64,000 nucleotides of DNA from Deltaproteobacteria bacterium (GCA_021413675.1 JAIOQA010000215.1:1-64000); one strand, 5' to 3'; numbered from the stretch's first letter, positions 25,742 to 40,605 are shown. Notes: generated by a model not told the origin, from the sequence alone. Numbers and translations: made by a program.

Positions 25742-27685
25742 ATGCGGACGCGACTCGCGGTGCTGCTGCCCGACCTGACGCGCGGCGTGCGCGCGGCGAT
25801 CGCGACGGTCGTGCCGTTCTACCTCGCGGTCGCGTACGCCGAGCCGGCGCTGGCCTGGGTCGCGATCGGCGGCTGGCTCGGGTCGCTCGCCGACCCCGGT
25901 GGCACGCGGCGCGTGCGCGCGGTCGGCATGGCGTGGTTCGTCGGCGCGGGCGGGCTCGCGGTCGCGATCGCCGGACTGGCGACGCCGGTGACGTGGCTCG
26001 CGGCGGCGTGCGTGGCGGCGATCGCGTTCGCCGCGGCGATGGTCCGCGCGCTCGGCGGCAACGCCGGATCGATCGGCAACATCATCGCGATCGCCGCGGC
26101 GATCGCGGCGACCGCGACCAACGATCGGCCCGCGCTGGCCGGCTTGATGTTCGCGGCGGGCGCGACGTGGGCGGTGCTCTCGTCGTCGATCATCTGGCCG
26201 CTGTGGCCGCACCTGCCGGTCCGGCGCGTGATGGCGCGGAGCTTCGCGGCGCTCGCCGACTACGCCCGCGCGCTGCGCGAGGTCGCGCGCGATCCGGCGG
26301 CGTCGGAGGCGGCGTGGTCGATCGTCGCGCGCACCCACCAGCGCACCGTGCGCGCCGCGATCGAGGCGGCGCGCGCGACGATGGTCGAGTCCCGCGCCCG
26401 CCGCTCGGGCGAGTCGCCGGTCGGCGCCAACCTGCGCGTGGTGCTCGGCCTCGCCGACGCGCAGTTCTTCAAGCTGATCGCGCTGGCCGAGGTCGCGGCG
26501 CACTCGGACGGCGCGCTCGATGTCCTCGACGAGATCATCGCGATCGACGACGCGATCGGCGCGTGCTTGCTCACGCGCCGCGAGGGGCCTGCGGTGCCGC
26601 GCCACGACGCGACGACGCCGCTGGGGGCGACGCTGGTCGAGAGCGCCCGCGCGGCGCTCGCGCTGGCCCGCGATCTCGACGTCGTCGCGACCGGCCCGGC
26701 GATCGACGAGCCGCCACGCGCGGCCGCGACCTCGGTGCGCGCGCTGCGCGACGCGCTGACGCGGCGCTCGCCGATCCTGCGCCACGGCCTGCGGGTCGCG
26801 GTCAATGCGGCGAGCGCGATCGTGCTCGCGCGCCTGCTGTCGCCGGAGCATCCGTCGTGGATCGCGGTGACCGCGATCGCGGTGCTGCAGCCGCAGCTGG
26901 GCCCGACCCTGGTGCGGTTGCTCGAGCGCGTGGTGGGGACGATCTTCGGCGGCGGCCTCGCGGTCGGCATCCTCGCGCTCATCCACACCCCGCTCGCGCT
27001 CGCGCTCACGATGATCCCGCTGTCGATCCTCGCGGTCGTGACCCGGCCGCGCAGCTACAGCCTGTTCGTCGTGTTCCTGACGCCGGTGTTCCTGATGGTC
27101 GCCGATCACTGGCACGCCGACTCGTCGATCGCGGCGGTGCGGATCGCGGACGTCGCGATCGGCGGGGCGATCGCGCTGGTGGCCGCGCTGATCGTCCCGT
27201 CGACCGAGCGCCGCCGCCTGCCCGACGCGCTGATCGCGATGCTGGACGCGCTGGCCGCGCACGTCGCCTGCACCGCCGCGGTGTTCGCGGGCACCGCGGA
27301 TCGCGCCGCGCTGCCCGCGGGGCGGCGCGCGCGCGGCATCGCCCTCGAGGACGCCGAGGCCTCGCTCGAGCGCATGCTGGCCGAGCCGCGGCTCCTGCAG
27401 CGCGGCCCGCGCGACGCGATGTTCCTCGTCACCTACGCCCGTCGCCTGGCCGCGACCGTGACCGCGCTCGACGAGCACGCCGCCGTCGACCGGGCCGCGC
27501 CGCGCTCGTTCCCGACCGAAGTGAGCGCATATGCGCTGGACGCGATCGCGGCGGCGCGCGCGCTGATCGCGACCGGCGCGCGGGTGGAGCCGCGCGATCC
27601 ACCGCTGGTGCCACCGCAGCTGGCGCGGCTGGTGTCGTACGCCGCGCTGATCCGCGGGCTGGCGGTACCTGCCGCGCTGGCATGA
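25742..27685 (+). CDS. FUSC-family inner-membrane transporter
   Basis: This 647-residue membrane protein has two sets of about five hydrophobic helices (roughly residues 15-150 and 355-480) separated by a cytoplasmic helical region. That is the layout of the FUSC/YccS family, which exports aromatic acids or similar compounds. Family blocks include HPSWIAVTAIAVLQPQLG and RVVGTIFGGGLAVG. The start at 25742 gives a full first helix. Neighbours are a hydrolase on one side and a tRNA-editing-like protein on the other, which do not indicate the substrate. Confidence 0.85.
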   Translation: MRTRLAVLLPDLTRGVRAAIATVVPFYLAVAYAEPALAWVAIGGWLGSLADPGGTRRVRAVGMAWFVGAGGLAVAIAGLATPVTWLAAACVAAIAFAAAMVRALGGNAGSIGNIIAIAAAIAATATNDRPALAGLMFAAGATWAVLSSSIIWPLWPHLPVRRVMARSFAALADYARALREVARDPAASEAAWSIVARTHQRTVRAAIEAARATMVESRARRSGESPVGANLRVVLGLADAQFFKLIALAEVAAHSDGALDVLDEIIAIDDAIGACLLTRREGPAVPRHDATTPLGATLVESARAALALARDLDVVATGPAIDEPPRAAATSVRALRDALTRRSPILRHGLRVAVNAASAIVLARLLSPEHPSWIAVTAIAVLQPQLGPTLVRLLERVVGTIFGGGLAVGILALIHTPLALALTMIPLSILAVVTRPRSYSLFVVFLTPVFLMVADHWHADSSIAAVRIADVAIGGAIALVAALIVPSTERRRLPDALIAMLDALAAHVACTAAVFAGTADRAALPAGRRARGIALEDAEASLERMLAEPRLLQRGPRDAMFLVTYARRLAATVTALDEHAAVDRAAPRSFPTEVSAYALDAIAAARALIATGARVEPRDPPLVPPQLARLVSYAALIRGLAVPAALA

Positions 27686-27702
27686 CCGCGACGTCGTCGC
27701 GG
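27686..27702. terminator. Palindrome in the convergent gap after FUSC
   Basis: CCGCGACG and CGTCGCGG are mirror complements around a single T, filling the 22-base gap between two convergent genes. A short hairpin without a T-run could act on both transcripts. Confidence 0.33.
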
Positions 27703-27707
27703 CCGCG

Positions 27708-28325
27708 TCACGCGGTCGTCGCGCCGCGCGCGCCGAGCAGCTCGCGGTACCAGGCCGCGGCGGCGCGGGCGCGGCCGGGCAGGGCGCGCGTGCCCCACAC
27801 GATCGACAGCGTGCGCGTGGACCCGGCGTGGGTCTTGGTCCGCTGCGCATCCTTGACGGCGTTGGCGCAGGGCCCGTCGGCGTCGGCGAGGGACAGGAGA
27901 CCCGCGACATCGATCTCCTGGCCCGACGCATTGAAGACGTAGCGCGCGCCCGCGGGCGCGAGGCCGATCGTGAACGGCGGCCGCGCGCGATCGAGATCGA
28001 TCACGCTGACCGGGAGGCCGCTGTGCAGCGACACCGCGTTGCAGGCGTCGACGGCGGTGTTGATCGATCCGAGCGTGCCCTCCTCCGCCGCGCGGCGCAG
28101 GTACTCGGAGGCGGGCTTGCCGCGGCCGGTGGGCTTGTAGCCGCCGTGGCGGAGCAGATCGCGGACCGCGGCGCGGACGGCGTCGTCGGCCTGGAAGGGC
28201 ACATTCGCCGACAGGGCGAGCAGGCCGCGCAGCGCGTCATCCGCGGGCAGCTCCCCGAGCGGGGCGGCGAACGCGGTCGTGAAGACCTCGACCTCGAGCA
28301 GCGGGTGCGGATCGACCGTCAGCAT
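27708..28325 (-). CDS. B3/B4-domain protein (tRNA-synthetase beta-subunit-like editing domain)
   Basis: This 205-residue protein matches the stand-alone B3/4 domain family related to the editing module of phenylalanyl-tRNA synthetase beta chains. The block VDACNAVSLHSGLPVSVIDL and the later VFNASGQEIDVAGL are characteristic. Such proteins may clear mischarged tRNA, but few have been tested. A TATGGT box lies eight bases before ATG 28325. It diverges from the copper monooxygenase gene with only 42 bases between, so both promoters are crowded there. Confidence 0.82.
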   Translation of the reverse strand: MLTVDPHPLLEVEVFTTAFAAPLGELPADDALRGLLALSANVPFQADDAVRAAVRDLLRHGGYKPTGRGKPASEYLRRAAEEGTLGSINTAVDACNAVSLHSGLPVSVIDLDRARPPFTIGLAPAGARYVFNASGQEIDVAGLLSLADADGPCANAVKDAQRTKTHAGSTRTLSIVWGTRALPGRARAAAAWYRELLGARGATTA

Positions 28326-28333
28326 TCGCCGCA

Positions 28334-28339
28334 ACCATA
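28334..28339 (-). promoter_or_regulatory. -10-like box for leaderless B3/B4 gene
   Basis: TATGGT on the minus strand ends eight bases before ATG 28325. Confidence 0.35.
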
Positions 28340-28355
28340 GCAACGCGTCCCGGGA

Positions 28356-28361
28356 TACCGT
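28356..28361 (+). promoter_or_regulatory. -10-like box for leaderless copper monooxygenase gene
   Basis: TACCGT ends six bases before ATG 28368, with no ribosome site. It lies 16 bases from the opposing box of the divergent gene. Confidence 0.4.
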
Positions 28362-28367
28362 AGCTGG

Positions 28368-29441
28368 ATGCGGCCGACTCCTGTGCTGTTCTCCCTCACG
28401 TTCGCGGCGCTCGCCGGTTGTGGCGCGGATCCCGGACCGCAGGCCTGCGATCCGTCGGTCGAGGCCTGCGACCTCGTCAAGGACGTCAGCACGATGACCG
28501 TCGGCGCCGGCGTCGAGGACGAGGACCGCTGTCAGAGCTGGACCCTCGACAACCCGACGGAGCTCTGGGTCAACGGCATCACCGAGTCCAACGGCGGCGC
28601 GTACCACCACGCCAACTGGTTCTTCGTGCCCGACAACCTGTTTCCGCAGCCCGATGGCGTGTGGTCGTGCTCGGGGGCGCAGTTCAGCGAGCTGAACGCC
28701 GCGCTCTACGGCGGTTACCTGTTCGCGCTGTCGACGCAGTCGCACGGCGAGACGCAGATCCTGCCGACGGGCAGCGCGATCCGCATCCCGCCGTACAGCC
28801 GCATCATCGGGTCGAGCCACCTGCTCAACGCCAGCGATCTCGACGTCACGACCACGCTCCACCTCGAGCTGCACACGATCCCGCCCGCCGCGGTGAAGGC
28901 CAAGATGGTGCCGGCGCGCATCCAGTATCACGACCTCCACCTCGACCCGCAGGCGAAGTCGGCGTTCACGACCGAGTGCGACTTCGGCGACAAGTACGAG
29001 GCGATCATCGGCAAGCCGTTCGCCTACAAGCTGCACTACGCGCTCTCGCACTATCACGTGCTCGGCACGTACACGCAGCTCGAGATCGCCGGTGGCCCGC
29101 GTGATGGCGAGGTGCTGTTCCGCCACGACGGCCTCGGCGAGAACCAGGGCAAGTCGTTCGACCCGCCGATCGATCTCGCGGCGGCCGGGGCGCGCGGCGT
29201 GCGCTGGACCTGCGGCTACGACAACCCGCGCGACGCGCTGGTCGGCTGGGGCATCGGCGATCAGGAGATGTGCGTGGTCGCGCTGCAGGGCGAGACCGAC
29301 ATGGCGTTCGACGGCGACGTCGGCGCGGGCAAGGGCGCGATGGTCGGCACCGCGCCCGATGGCGAGATCGACTACGAGGGGGCGTGCAGCATGATCCAGT
29401 TCCAGTGGGACTTCGAGAAGACGGGCGGGCCCCCGCGCTGA
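28368..29441 (+). CDS. PHM-like copper type II monooxygenase lipoprotein
   Basis: This 357-residue exported lipoprotein (LAGC) resembles copper-dependent peptidylglycine/dopamine monooxygenases. Six likely copper ligands occur in the family order: His80-His81 (YHHANWFF), His151 (SSHLLN), His228 and His230 (SHYHVLG), and Met301 (DQEMC). These correspond to the two mononuclear copper sites of PHM. Extra cysteines would form disulfides in the periplasm. The natural substrate is unknown; the animal enzymes hydroxylate peptides or dopamine using ascorbate. A small lipoprotein gene follows after 46 bases and may be co-expressed. Confidence 0.82.
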   Translation: MRPTPVLFSLTFAALAGCGADPGPQACDPSVEACDLVKDVSTMTVGAGVEDEDRCQSWTLDNPTELWVNGITESNGGAYHHANWFFVPDNLFPQPDGVWSCSGAQFSELNAALYGGYLFALSTQSHGETQILPTGSAIRIPPYSRIIGSSHLLNASDLDVTTTLHLELHTIPPAAVKAKMVPARIQYHDLHLDPQAKSAFTTECDFGDKYEAIIGKPFAYKLHYALSHYHVLGTYTQLEIAGGPRDGEVLFRHDGLGENQGKSFDPPIDLAAAGARGVRWTCGYDNPRDALVGWGIGDQEMCVVALQGETDMAFDGDVGAGKGAMVGTAPDGEIDYEGACSMIQFQWDFEKTGGPPR

Positions 29442-29487
29442 TGCGATGCGAGTGGCTCGCGACCGCGAGCTCGGGCACTGTGGTGGC

Positions 29488-30069
29488 ATGCGCACGCTGC
29501 TCCTGATCGTCACCCTCGGCGCGGCCTCCTGCGGCGAGTCGCCGCCGCGCGGGCCCGTCACGCCCGCGACCACCGACGCGGCGGCGGGCGCGTGCTCCAT
29601 CGGCGGCACGTCGACCTTGCCGGGCGTGTCGATTGCGTTCCCGGGCGCGGCGTGCGCGTTCACGCTCGCCGAGGCCGCGCGCGGGATCGCGATCCCGTAC
29701 GCGGTCGTGGTCCACGACGACCTCGCGAACGTGGTCGCGGCGGCCAGCGACGCGGGCGGCTGCAAGCACCCGGACGCGAGTGGGCTCATCCTCGGCGAGG
29801 AGATCGCCGGCGGCGACCAGCACTACTGCCTCTGCGACACCGGCCTGTGCCCGGCGCCGGATCCCACGCCGCACGCGATCGCGGCGGGCTCGTACCCGGG
29901 CGCGTTCGCGTGGGACGGCGTGAACTGGAACGGGCCTTCGGACACCGGCAACCCGAAGGGCGCGCCGTTCCCGCCGGGCGACTACACGGTGACGATCGGC
30001 GCGCACGGCACGCACGACGGCGCGGCGTTCGCGGTGACCGGCACGCTGGTCATCCACCTCGTGCCCTGA
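29488..30069 (+). CDS. Predicted Cys-rich lipoprotein, unknown function
   Basis: This 193-residue protein has a lipoprotein signal (LGAASC) and eight or so cysteines, including a CLCDTGLC cluster. The beta-rich C-terminal half ends in a VTGTLVIHLVP strand, as in small Ig-like domains. ATG 29488 is used because it opens the signal peptide. It follows the copper monooxygenase gene on the same strand and abuts the stop of the convergent kinase gene. No family is recognised. Confidence 0.72.
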   Translation: MRTLLLIVTLGAASCGESPPRGPVTPATTDAAAGACSIGGTSTLPGVSIAFPGAACAFTLAEAARGIAIPYAVVVHDDLANVVAAASDAGGCKHPDASGLILGEEIAGGDQHYCLCDTGLCPAPDPTPHAIAAGSYPGAFAWDGVNWNGPSDTGNPKGAPFPPGDYTVTIGAHGTHDGAAFAVTGTLVIHLVP

Positions 30070-34086
<4,017 letters not shown>

Positions 34087-34121
34087 AGATCCGGGCCGCG
34101 ATCGTGCGAGGCTCGCGTCGG

Positions 34122-34805
34122 ATGTCTTCCGCGCGCAAGTCCGGCCGCCCGGCCACCCCCATCGATCGCGCCACGCTGACCGCGATCGCCGCGCGCCACT
34201 TCGCCGAGCGCGGCTACGCGGGCGCGAGCCTGAGCGAGATCGCCGACGACGCCGGCTTGCGCAAGGCGTCGCTCTACCACCACTTCCCGACCAAGGACGC
34301 GCTCTACGTCGCGGTGCTCGACACGGCGGTCGCCGAGCTGCGCGCGCTCGTGCTCGCCGCGGGCCTCGCCAGCGGCGACTTCGCGGCGGCGCTCGATCGC
34401 CTCGGCGCGCTGATCATCGACTACTTCGCGGGGCACCCGTACGTCGCGCGGCTGCTCACCCACGAGATGCTCGGGGCGGGCGAATACGTCCGCGGCCCCG
34501 GCCTCGCCGCGATCGCCGCCAACCTCGGCGCGACCGCCGCGTTCCTCGAGGCCGGCATGCGCGCCGGCGTGTTCCGCCGCCAGGATCCGCGCCACCTCGC
34601 GCTCACGATCGTCGGCCTGCACGTCTTCTACTTCGCGACGCCGGTGACCTCGGGCGCGTTCCTCGAGGACGACATCTTCGCGCCGGCCCTGGTGCGCGCG
34701 CGCCGCGCCGAGGTGCTCGCTCACGTCCGCGCGCTGTGCCTCGCGCCCGTGGCAGCTGCGCCCCCGCGCCGCGCGGCCCGGGCTGGCGTACGCTCGAAGC
34801 GATGA
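34122..34805 (+). CDS. TetR-family transcriptional regulator
   Basis: This 227-residue repressor-like protein has the TetR DNA-binding domain in residues 12-60 (ARHFAERGYAGASLSEIADDAG, KASLYHHFPTKDALY). The C-terminal ligand domain is unassigned. ATG 34122 is preferred over GTG 34104. Its stop overlaps the start of the membrane-protein gene downstream by four bases, so they are coupled. It also lies head to head with the WD40 kinase gene. Either neighbour may be its target. Confidence 0.9.
   Translation: MSSARKSGRPATPIDRATLTAIAARHFAERGYAGASLSEIADDAGLRKASLYHHFPTKDALYVAVLDTAVAELRALVLAAGLASGDFAAALDRLGALIIDYFAGHPYVARLLTHEMLGAGEYVRGPGLAAIAANLGATAAFLEAGMRAGVFRRQDPRHLALTIVGLHVFYFATPVTSGAFLEDDIFAPALVRARRAEVLAHVRALCLAPVAAAPPRRAARAGVRSKR
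34789..34794 (+). promoter_or_regulatory. -10-like box inside tetR for a leaderless downstream gene
   Basis: TACGCT ends seven bases before ATG 34802. It could give the membrane-protein gene its own leaderless transcript besides read-through from tetR. Confidence 0.3.
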
Positions 34806-35518
34806 GTGGGGATCCCGATCGCAACCCGGACGACGCGCGGACCCAGGCCCGCGCCGAGCTCGAGCGCCTGGCTGCCGAGGGCGCGGCCCGCGGCGACGCT
34901 GCCGCCGCGAAGCGCCGCGACGCCAAGGCGCGGAAGGCCGCGCGGGCGCGCGCCGAGGATCGCGCGAACCTGCGCGAGGCGGTGCTCGGCGGCTCGGGCG
35001 CGTTCATGGCGACGATCATCGTCTCGACCGTGCTCGGCGGCGGCGGTGGCGCCGCGCTGATCGCGCTCGCGGGTGATCGCGCGTGGATGCTGTGGCTCGG
35101 CTTCGCCGCGATCGTGCTCGGGGTCGGCGTTGCGTGGTGCAGTCGCTACGTGATCGGCGCGCGCGCGATCATCGCGGAGCGGCGGTTCGTGGCCGGCCTC
35201 GGCTTCCCGTTCGACGGCTACTTCCGGGTGCTGTCGGCCAACCCGCAGGACGGGCAACTCGCGCTGCGCATCGAGTTCGCGGGCGAGGCGCCGCCGGCCG
35301 AGACCGTCGACGGCCTGGTCAAGCTCGTCGATGGCGAGGCCGCGACCGGCAAGGGCGACCGGCTGGTGGTGCGCAGCCGCGAGCTCTCCAGCGACGGCGG
35401 CGACGGCCCGTCGCACAACCGCGCGTTCTACGGCTGGCTGCGCCGCGCCACCACGCGGGTGTTGCAGCCGCTGCACCGGGGCTATCCGATCGCGCGCGTC
35501 ACCGTCACGCGCCAGTAG
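34802..35518 (+). CDS. Two-helix membrane protein, unknown function
   Basis: This 238-residue protein begins with a charged Ala/Arg-rich helix (residues 10-62, likely coiled coil), then two hydrophobic helices (about 67-87 and 93-115) and a 120-residue soluble C-terminal domain. ATG 34802 overlaps the tetR stop. The gene ends three bases from a convergent phosphoesterase gene. No family is recognised. The topology suggests a small inner-membrane protein with both ends in the cytoplasm. Confidence 0.75.
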   Translation: MSGDPDRNPDDARTQARAELERLAAEGAARGDAAAAKRRDAKARKAARARAEDRANLREAVLGGSGAFMATIIVSTVLGGGGGAALIALAGDRAWMLWLGFAAIVLGVGVAWCSRYVIGARAIIAERRFVAGLGFPFDGYFRVLSANPQDGQLALRIEFAGEAPPAETVDGLVKLVDGEAATGKGDRLVVRSRELSSDGGDGPSHNRAFYGWLRRATTRVLQPLHRGYPIARVTVTRQ

Positions 35519-35521
35519 GCG

Positions 35522-36976
35522 CTACTCGCAGCCGATCGGCGCGTAGACCTGCTTGCACTGGGTGAGGATCGCGTCGGGCACGGTCGTGTGCGCGGTGATC
35601 GTCGGCGGGGTCAGGAACGCCGGGTGCTCGAAGTCGAACATGTCCAGCGGCACCGCCGCGTTCGCGTCGCGCCTGGTCATCGCCGGCAGCCCGAACACCG
35701 CCTCGGTGAAGCGCACCAGCGACGCGTGATCGAACACGCGGTGCGAGACGTAGTGCGGCTTCGCGTACGCCGACACCACCGTGAACGGCACGCGGAAGCC
35801 GGTGTTCGTGAAGTCGCCCTCGAACGGCGTGCCGTCGTCGGGGTTGTGCGGCGCGTAGTCGTCGGGCGCGCACGCTGCCGCCGGCGGGACGTGGTCGGCC
35901 ATGCCGCCGTTCTCGTCGTAGGTGATGAACACGACCGTGTCCTTCCACGCCGGCGAGGCCATCAGGTTGCGGATGATCTGCTCGACCAGCTGGCCGCCGA
36001 TGCCGGGTAGCGCCGACGGGCCTTCGTCCGAGGTCTCGTCGATCTCGCTGCCCATGATCAGCGCGAAGTCGGGCAGCGTGTTCTGCGCGATGTCGTTCAT
36101 GAGATCGCACTTCACGTCGAAGTTGTGGGCGAGCGTGTCGCGCTCGAACCCGAAGTGCAGGAAGAACTGCACCTGGTGCGGCCCGTCGGTGTAGTCCTTC
36201 CAGGTCCGGCCGGCGGCCTGGAGCTCGTGGAAGAGGTTGTTGACCGGGTTGGCCTTGGTGTCGATGTTGACGAACCCGTTGTTGCCGATGCCGAACGAGG
36301 TCGCCGCCATCATGAACAGGCGGTTGGGCCAGGTCGAGCTCATCACCGACGCGAAGTAGCGATCGCCGATCGCGAAGGTGTTGGCGAGCGCGTAGTAGAA
36401 CGGGATGACGGTGTCGTCCTCGTAGTAAAAGGACCGCTGGCCGTTGGGGTTGTTGTTGATCACGAACCCGTCGTTGGCGCCGTGGTTCCAGTCCTGGTGC
36501 ATGTCGTTCCAGCTGTGGTTCACGCCGTAGCAGTAGCCGTCGTCGGGGTGCGGCACGACGGTGCCGCCGGCGCCATCGGGGTTCGACCAGCCGGCGGGCG
36601 GCACGTCGACCTGATCGTTGTGGGCGAAGCCGCTCGAGGTCGGCGTCGTGAAGTCGCCGCCCTGGTAGTAGCCCTGCGCGACCAGCCGACCGAAGTAGTT
36701 GTCGAAGGAGCGGTTCTCCTGCTCGATGACGATGACGTGCTTGAACGGCAGGTCCTTGCCGATCGGGAACTCGGTGCCGATGGTCTCGGCGGGCCACGCG
36801 CCGGGCGCGAACGCGCACGAGGTGCGCTGCGGCTCGAGCTGCGACTCGGTCATCGTGCGCGGCAGATCCGGCGGTGACAGCGCGTCGATGCCGGCGTCCT
36901 GGGCAGGTGCCGAGGCGCCGCACGCGGCGCCGAGCGAGAGGAACACGACGAGAGATCGACGCACGCGCGGGCTCAT
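35522..36976 (-). CDS. Secreted phosphoesterase (phospholipase C / AcpA family)
   Basis: This 484-residue exported enzyme of the phosphoesterase family (PF04185 type) hydrolyses phospholipid headgroups or phosphate monoesters. Its metal-site blocks are visible: EQENRSFDNYFG near residue 88, PNRLFMMAATS, and ITYDENGGMADHVPP near residue 350. The N-terminus is a signal sequence with LGAAC, possibly a lipobox. ATG 36976 has TATACT seven bases upstream, the best -10 match among the leaderless candidates. It diverges from the luciferase-like gene. Confidence 0.9.
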   Translation of the reverse strand: MSPRVRRSLVVFLSLGAACGASAPAQDAGIDALSPPDLPRTMTESQLEPQRTSCAFAPGAWPAETIGTEFPIGKDLPFKHVIVIEQENRSFDNYFGRLVAQGYYQGGDFTTPTSSGFAHNDQVDVPPAGWSNPDGAGGTVVPHPDDGYCYGVNHSWNDMHQDWNHGANDGFVINNNPNGQRSFYYEDDTVIPFYYALANTFAIGDRYFASVMSSTWPNRLFMMAATSFGIGNNGFVNIDTKANPVNNLFHELQAAGRTWKDYTDGPHQVQFFLHFGFERDTLAHNFDVKCDLMNDIAQNTLPDFALIMGSEIDETSDEGPSALPGIGGQLVEQIIRNLMASPAWKDTVVFITYDENGGMADHVPPAAACAPDDYAPHNPDDGTPFEGDFTNTGFRVPFTVVSAYAKPHYVSHRVFDHASLVRFTEAVFGLPAMTRRDANAAVPLDMFDFEHPAFLTPPTITAHTTVPDAILTQCKQVYAPIGCE

Positions 36977-36983
36977 CGCGCGC

Positions 36984-36989
36984 AGTATA
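36984..36989 (-). promoter_or_regulatory. -10 box for leaderless phosphoesterase gene
   Basis: TATACT on the minus strand (five of six TATAAT bases) ends seven bases before ATG 36976, with no ribosome site. Confidence 0.5.
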
Positions 36990-37139
36990 CGCAGCGCGAT
37001 TCGCGGCTGATCCGTCGTCACGAAGATGGTGCCTCGCGGCGACCGCGTCGTCACCGCGGAGCTGGGCGCTTGAACAGACCGCGGCTCAGATGCGCCGACC
37101 ACACGTTGCCGAGTCCCGATCGGGGCGGTAGGTACACCC

Positions 37140-38120
37140 ATGATCCCGCTGTCCATCCTCGATCTGGTGCCGGTCATCCAGGGATCCACGCCGCGCGAGG
37201 CGCTGCACCGCAGCCTCGATCTCGCGCAGCACGCCGAGCGCCTGGGCTACACGCGCTACTGGGTCGCCGAGCACCACAACATGGTCGGCATCGCGAGCGC
37301 CGCGACCTCGGTGGTGATCGGCTACCTCGCCGGCGGCACGACGACGATCCGGGTCGGCGCGGGCGGCATCATGCTGCCCAACCACTCGCCGCTGGTGATC
37401 GCCGAGCAGTTCGGCACGCTCGAGTCGCTGTACCCGGGGCGCATCGATCTCGGGCTCGGCCGCGCGCCCGGCACCGATCAGGTCACGGTCCGCGCGATGC
37501 GGCGCGATCCGCGCGCGTCTGACCAGTTCCCCGACGACGTCCAGGAGCTGCAGGCGCTGCTCGCGCCGACCCGACCGGGCCAGCGCATCCAGGCGGTGCC
37601 CGGCGCCGGCCTGCAGGTGCCGCTGTGGATCCTCGGCTCGAGCCTGTTCGGCGCGCAGCTCGCCGCCGCGCTCGGGCTGCCGTACGCGTTCGCCTCGCAC
37701 TTCGCGCCCGCGTCGCTGCACGAGGCGCTGGCGCTCTATCACCGGGGCTACAAGCCCTCGGCGGCCAACCCGCGGCCGCACGCGATGGTCGGCGTCAACG
37801 TGATCGTCGCCGACACCGACGCGGAGGCGCGCCGGTTGTTCACGACGCTGCAGCAGGCGTTCACCGATCTGCACCGCGGCGCACGCGGCCTGCAGAAGCC
37901 GCCGATCGACGACATCGACGCGTACTGGACGCCGGCCGAGAAGCTGCAGGCCTCGAGCATGCTGGCGTGCGCGATCGTCTGGTCGCCGGCGACGGTGCGC
38001 GCCGAGCTGACGCGGTTCGCGGCGGATACCGCCGCCGACGAGCTGATGGTGGTCACCAGCGTCTTCGATCACGAGGCGCGCAAGCGGTCGTACGCGCTGC
38101 TCACCGAGCTGTGGCGCTAG
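37140..38120 (+). CDS. Luciferase-like (LLM) flavin-dependent monooxygenase
   Basis: This 326-residue enzyme belongs to the bacterial luciferase superfamily, MsnO8/YhbW-type group, which uses FMN or F420 to oxidise small molecules. Typical blocks are [38 protein letters not shown] and [10 protein letters not shown]. The flavin-phosphate region and length are normal. The start at ATG 37140 has no strong ribosome site. The gene lies beside, but opposite to, a benzoate-CoA-ligase-like gene. A common aromatic pathway is possible but unproven. Confidence 0.9.
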   Translation: MIPLSILDLVPVIQGSTPREALHRSLDLAQHAERLGYTRYWVAEHHNMVGIASAATSVVIGYLAGGTTTIRVGAGGIMLPNHSPLVIAEQFGTLESLYPGRIDLGLGRAPGTDQVTVRAMRRDPRASDQFPDDVQELQALLAPTRPGQRIQAVPGAGLQVPLWILGSSLFGAQLAAALGLPYAFASHFAPASLHEALALYHRGYKPSAANPRPHAMVGVNVIVADTDAEARRLFTTLQQAFTDLHRGARGLQKPPIDDIDAYWTPAEKLQASSMLACAIVWSPATVRAELTRFAADTAADELMVVTSVFDHEARKRSYALLTELWR

Positions 38121-38130
38121 GCGACAGGCG

Positions 38131-39726
<1,596 letters not shown>

Positions 39727-39732
39727 CCCCCG

Positions 39733-39738
39733 ACGCTA
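39733..39738 (-). promoter_or_regulatory. -10-like box for leaderless CoA-ligase gene
   Basis: TAGCGT on the minus strand ends six bases before ATG 39726. It overlaps the stop codon of the upstream hydrolase gene. Confidence 0.38.
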
Positions 39739-40605
39739 CACCGCCGCGACCAGCGCGGTCAGCAGCTCGCGGCTGCGGGTCCACAGCAGCGCGCCGCCCT
39801 CGTCGGCGAGCGCGTGGCGCGTCGCGCGCGGGAAGCGGGTCGCGAGCGTCGCCCCGAAGTCGGGCGAGTGCACCGGGCTGGTGTCGCGCAGGCCGTACCA
39901 CAGGTGCACCGGCACCTCGATCGCCTCGGGCGGCGTGGGCCAGCGGCCGAGCGCGAGCACGAGGTCGCGCACGTAGCCGTCGGGGCCCTGCGCGAAGCCC
40001 TCGCGCAGCGCCGCGCGATAGGGTCCGGCGAACTCCGGTGCGCCGTAGATCGCCTGGTCCTCCGGACCGCTCATCGCCATCACCAGCGCCCACATGCCCT
40101 CGGCGTCGACGCGCGTGGCGAAGGTGCGCGCGAACCCGTCGGCGTCCGCGGCGATCGCGTCGATCATCGCGGCCACGTCGGGGATCAGCGCGGCGCGCAG
40201 GCGCGGATGCGCGAGCTCGTCCTGGCCCGACGCGATCGCGATCGCCGACACCAGGCCCGCGCCCGCGAGCGCGACCGCGAACGGCGCGCCCTGCGAGACC
40301 GCGACCACGGGCGGTCGACCGAGCGCGAGCGCGTCGATCACGGCGGCCACGTCGCGCGCGTACGACGCGAAGCTCTTGGCCGGATCGGGGGCGGAGCGAC
40401 CGAGCCCGGCGCGATCGACGCAGATCAGGCGCAACCCGAGTGCGCGGATCGCGTCGGCGCCGAAGCCGAGCGAGCTGCTGGTGGCGGCGCCGGTGACGAA
40501 CAAGACCGGCGCGCCGTCGCGGGCGCCCCACTCGGTCCACCCGACGCGGCGGCCTGCGATCGCCAGGTCGCTCGCGCGATCCGGAGGGGTGATCATCGGG
40601 AGCAT
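39736..40605 (-). CDS. Alpha/beta-hydrolase fold protein, catalytic His apparently absent
   Basis: This 289-residue protein has the alpha/beta-hydrolase layout: oxyanion region VLFVTGAATSS, nucleophile AVSQGAPFA (GxSxG with the first Gly changed to Ala) and acid GLRDTSP. Where a catalytic His is expected, the sequence is ADEGGALLW, with no His. It may be a degenerate enzyme or use another residue. It precedes the benzoate-CoA ligase-like gene by nine bases and may act in the same pathway. TACAGA lies seven bases before ATG 40605; ATG 40596 is an alternative. Confidence 0.8.
   Translation of the reverse strand: MLPMITPPDRASDLAIAGRRVGWTEWGARDGAPVLFVTGAATSSSLGFGADAIRALGLRLICVDRAGLGRSAPDPAKSFASYARDVAAVIDALALGRPPVVAVSQGAPFAVALAGAGLVSAIAIASGQDELAHPRLRAALIPDVAAMIDAIAADADGFARTFATRVDAEGMWALVMAMSGPEDQAIYGAPEFAGPYRAALREGFAQGPDGYVRDLVLALGRWPTPPEAIEVPVHLWYGLRDTSPVHSPDFGATLATRFPRATRHALADEGGALLWTRSRELLTALVAAV

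Noticed and set aside
27708-29789. A 693-residue minus-strand protein across the copper monooxygenase gene
   Set aside because: Only the last 205 residues show family features; the rest is antisense shadow of the plus-strand gene.
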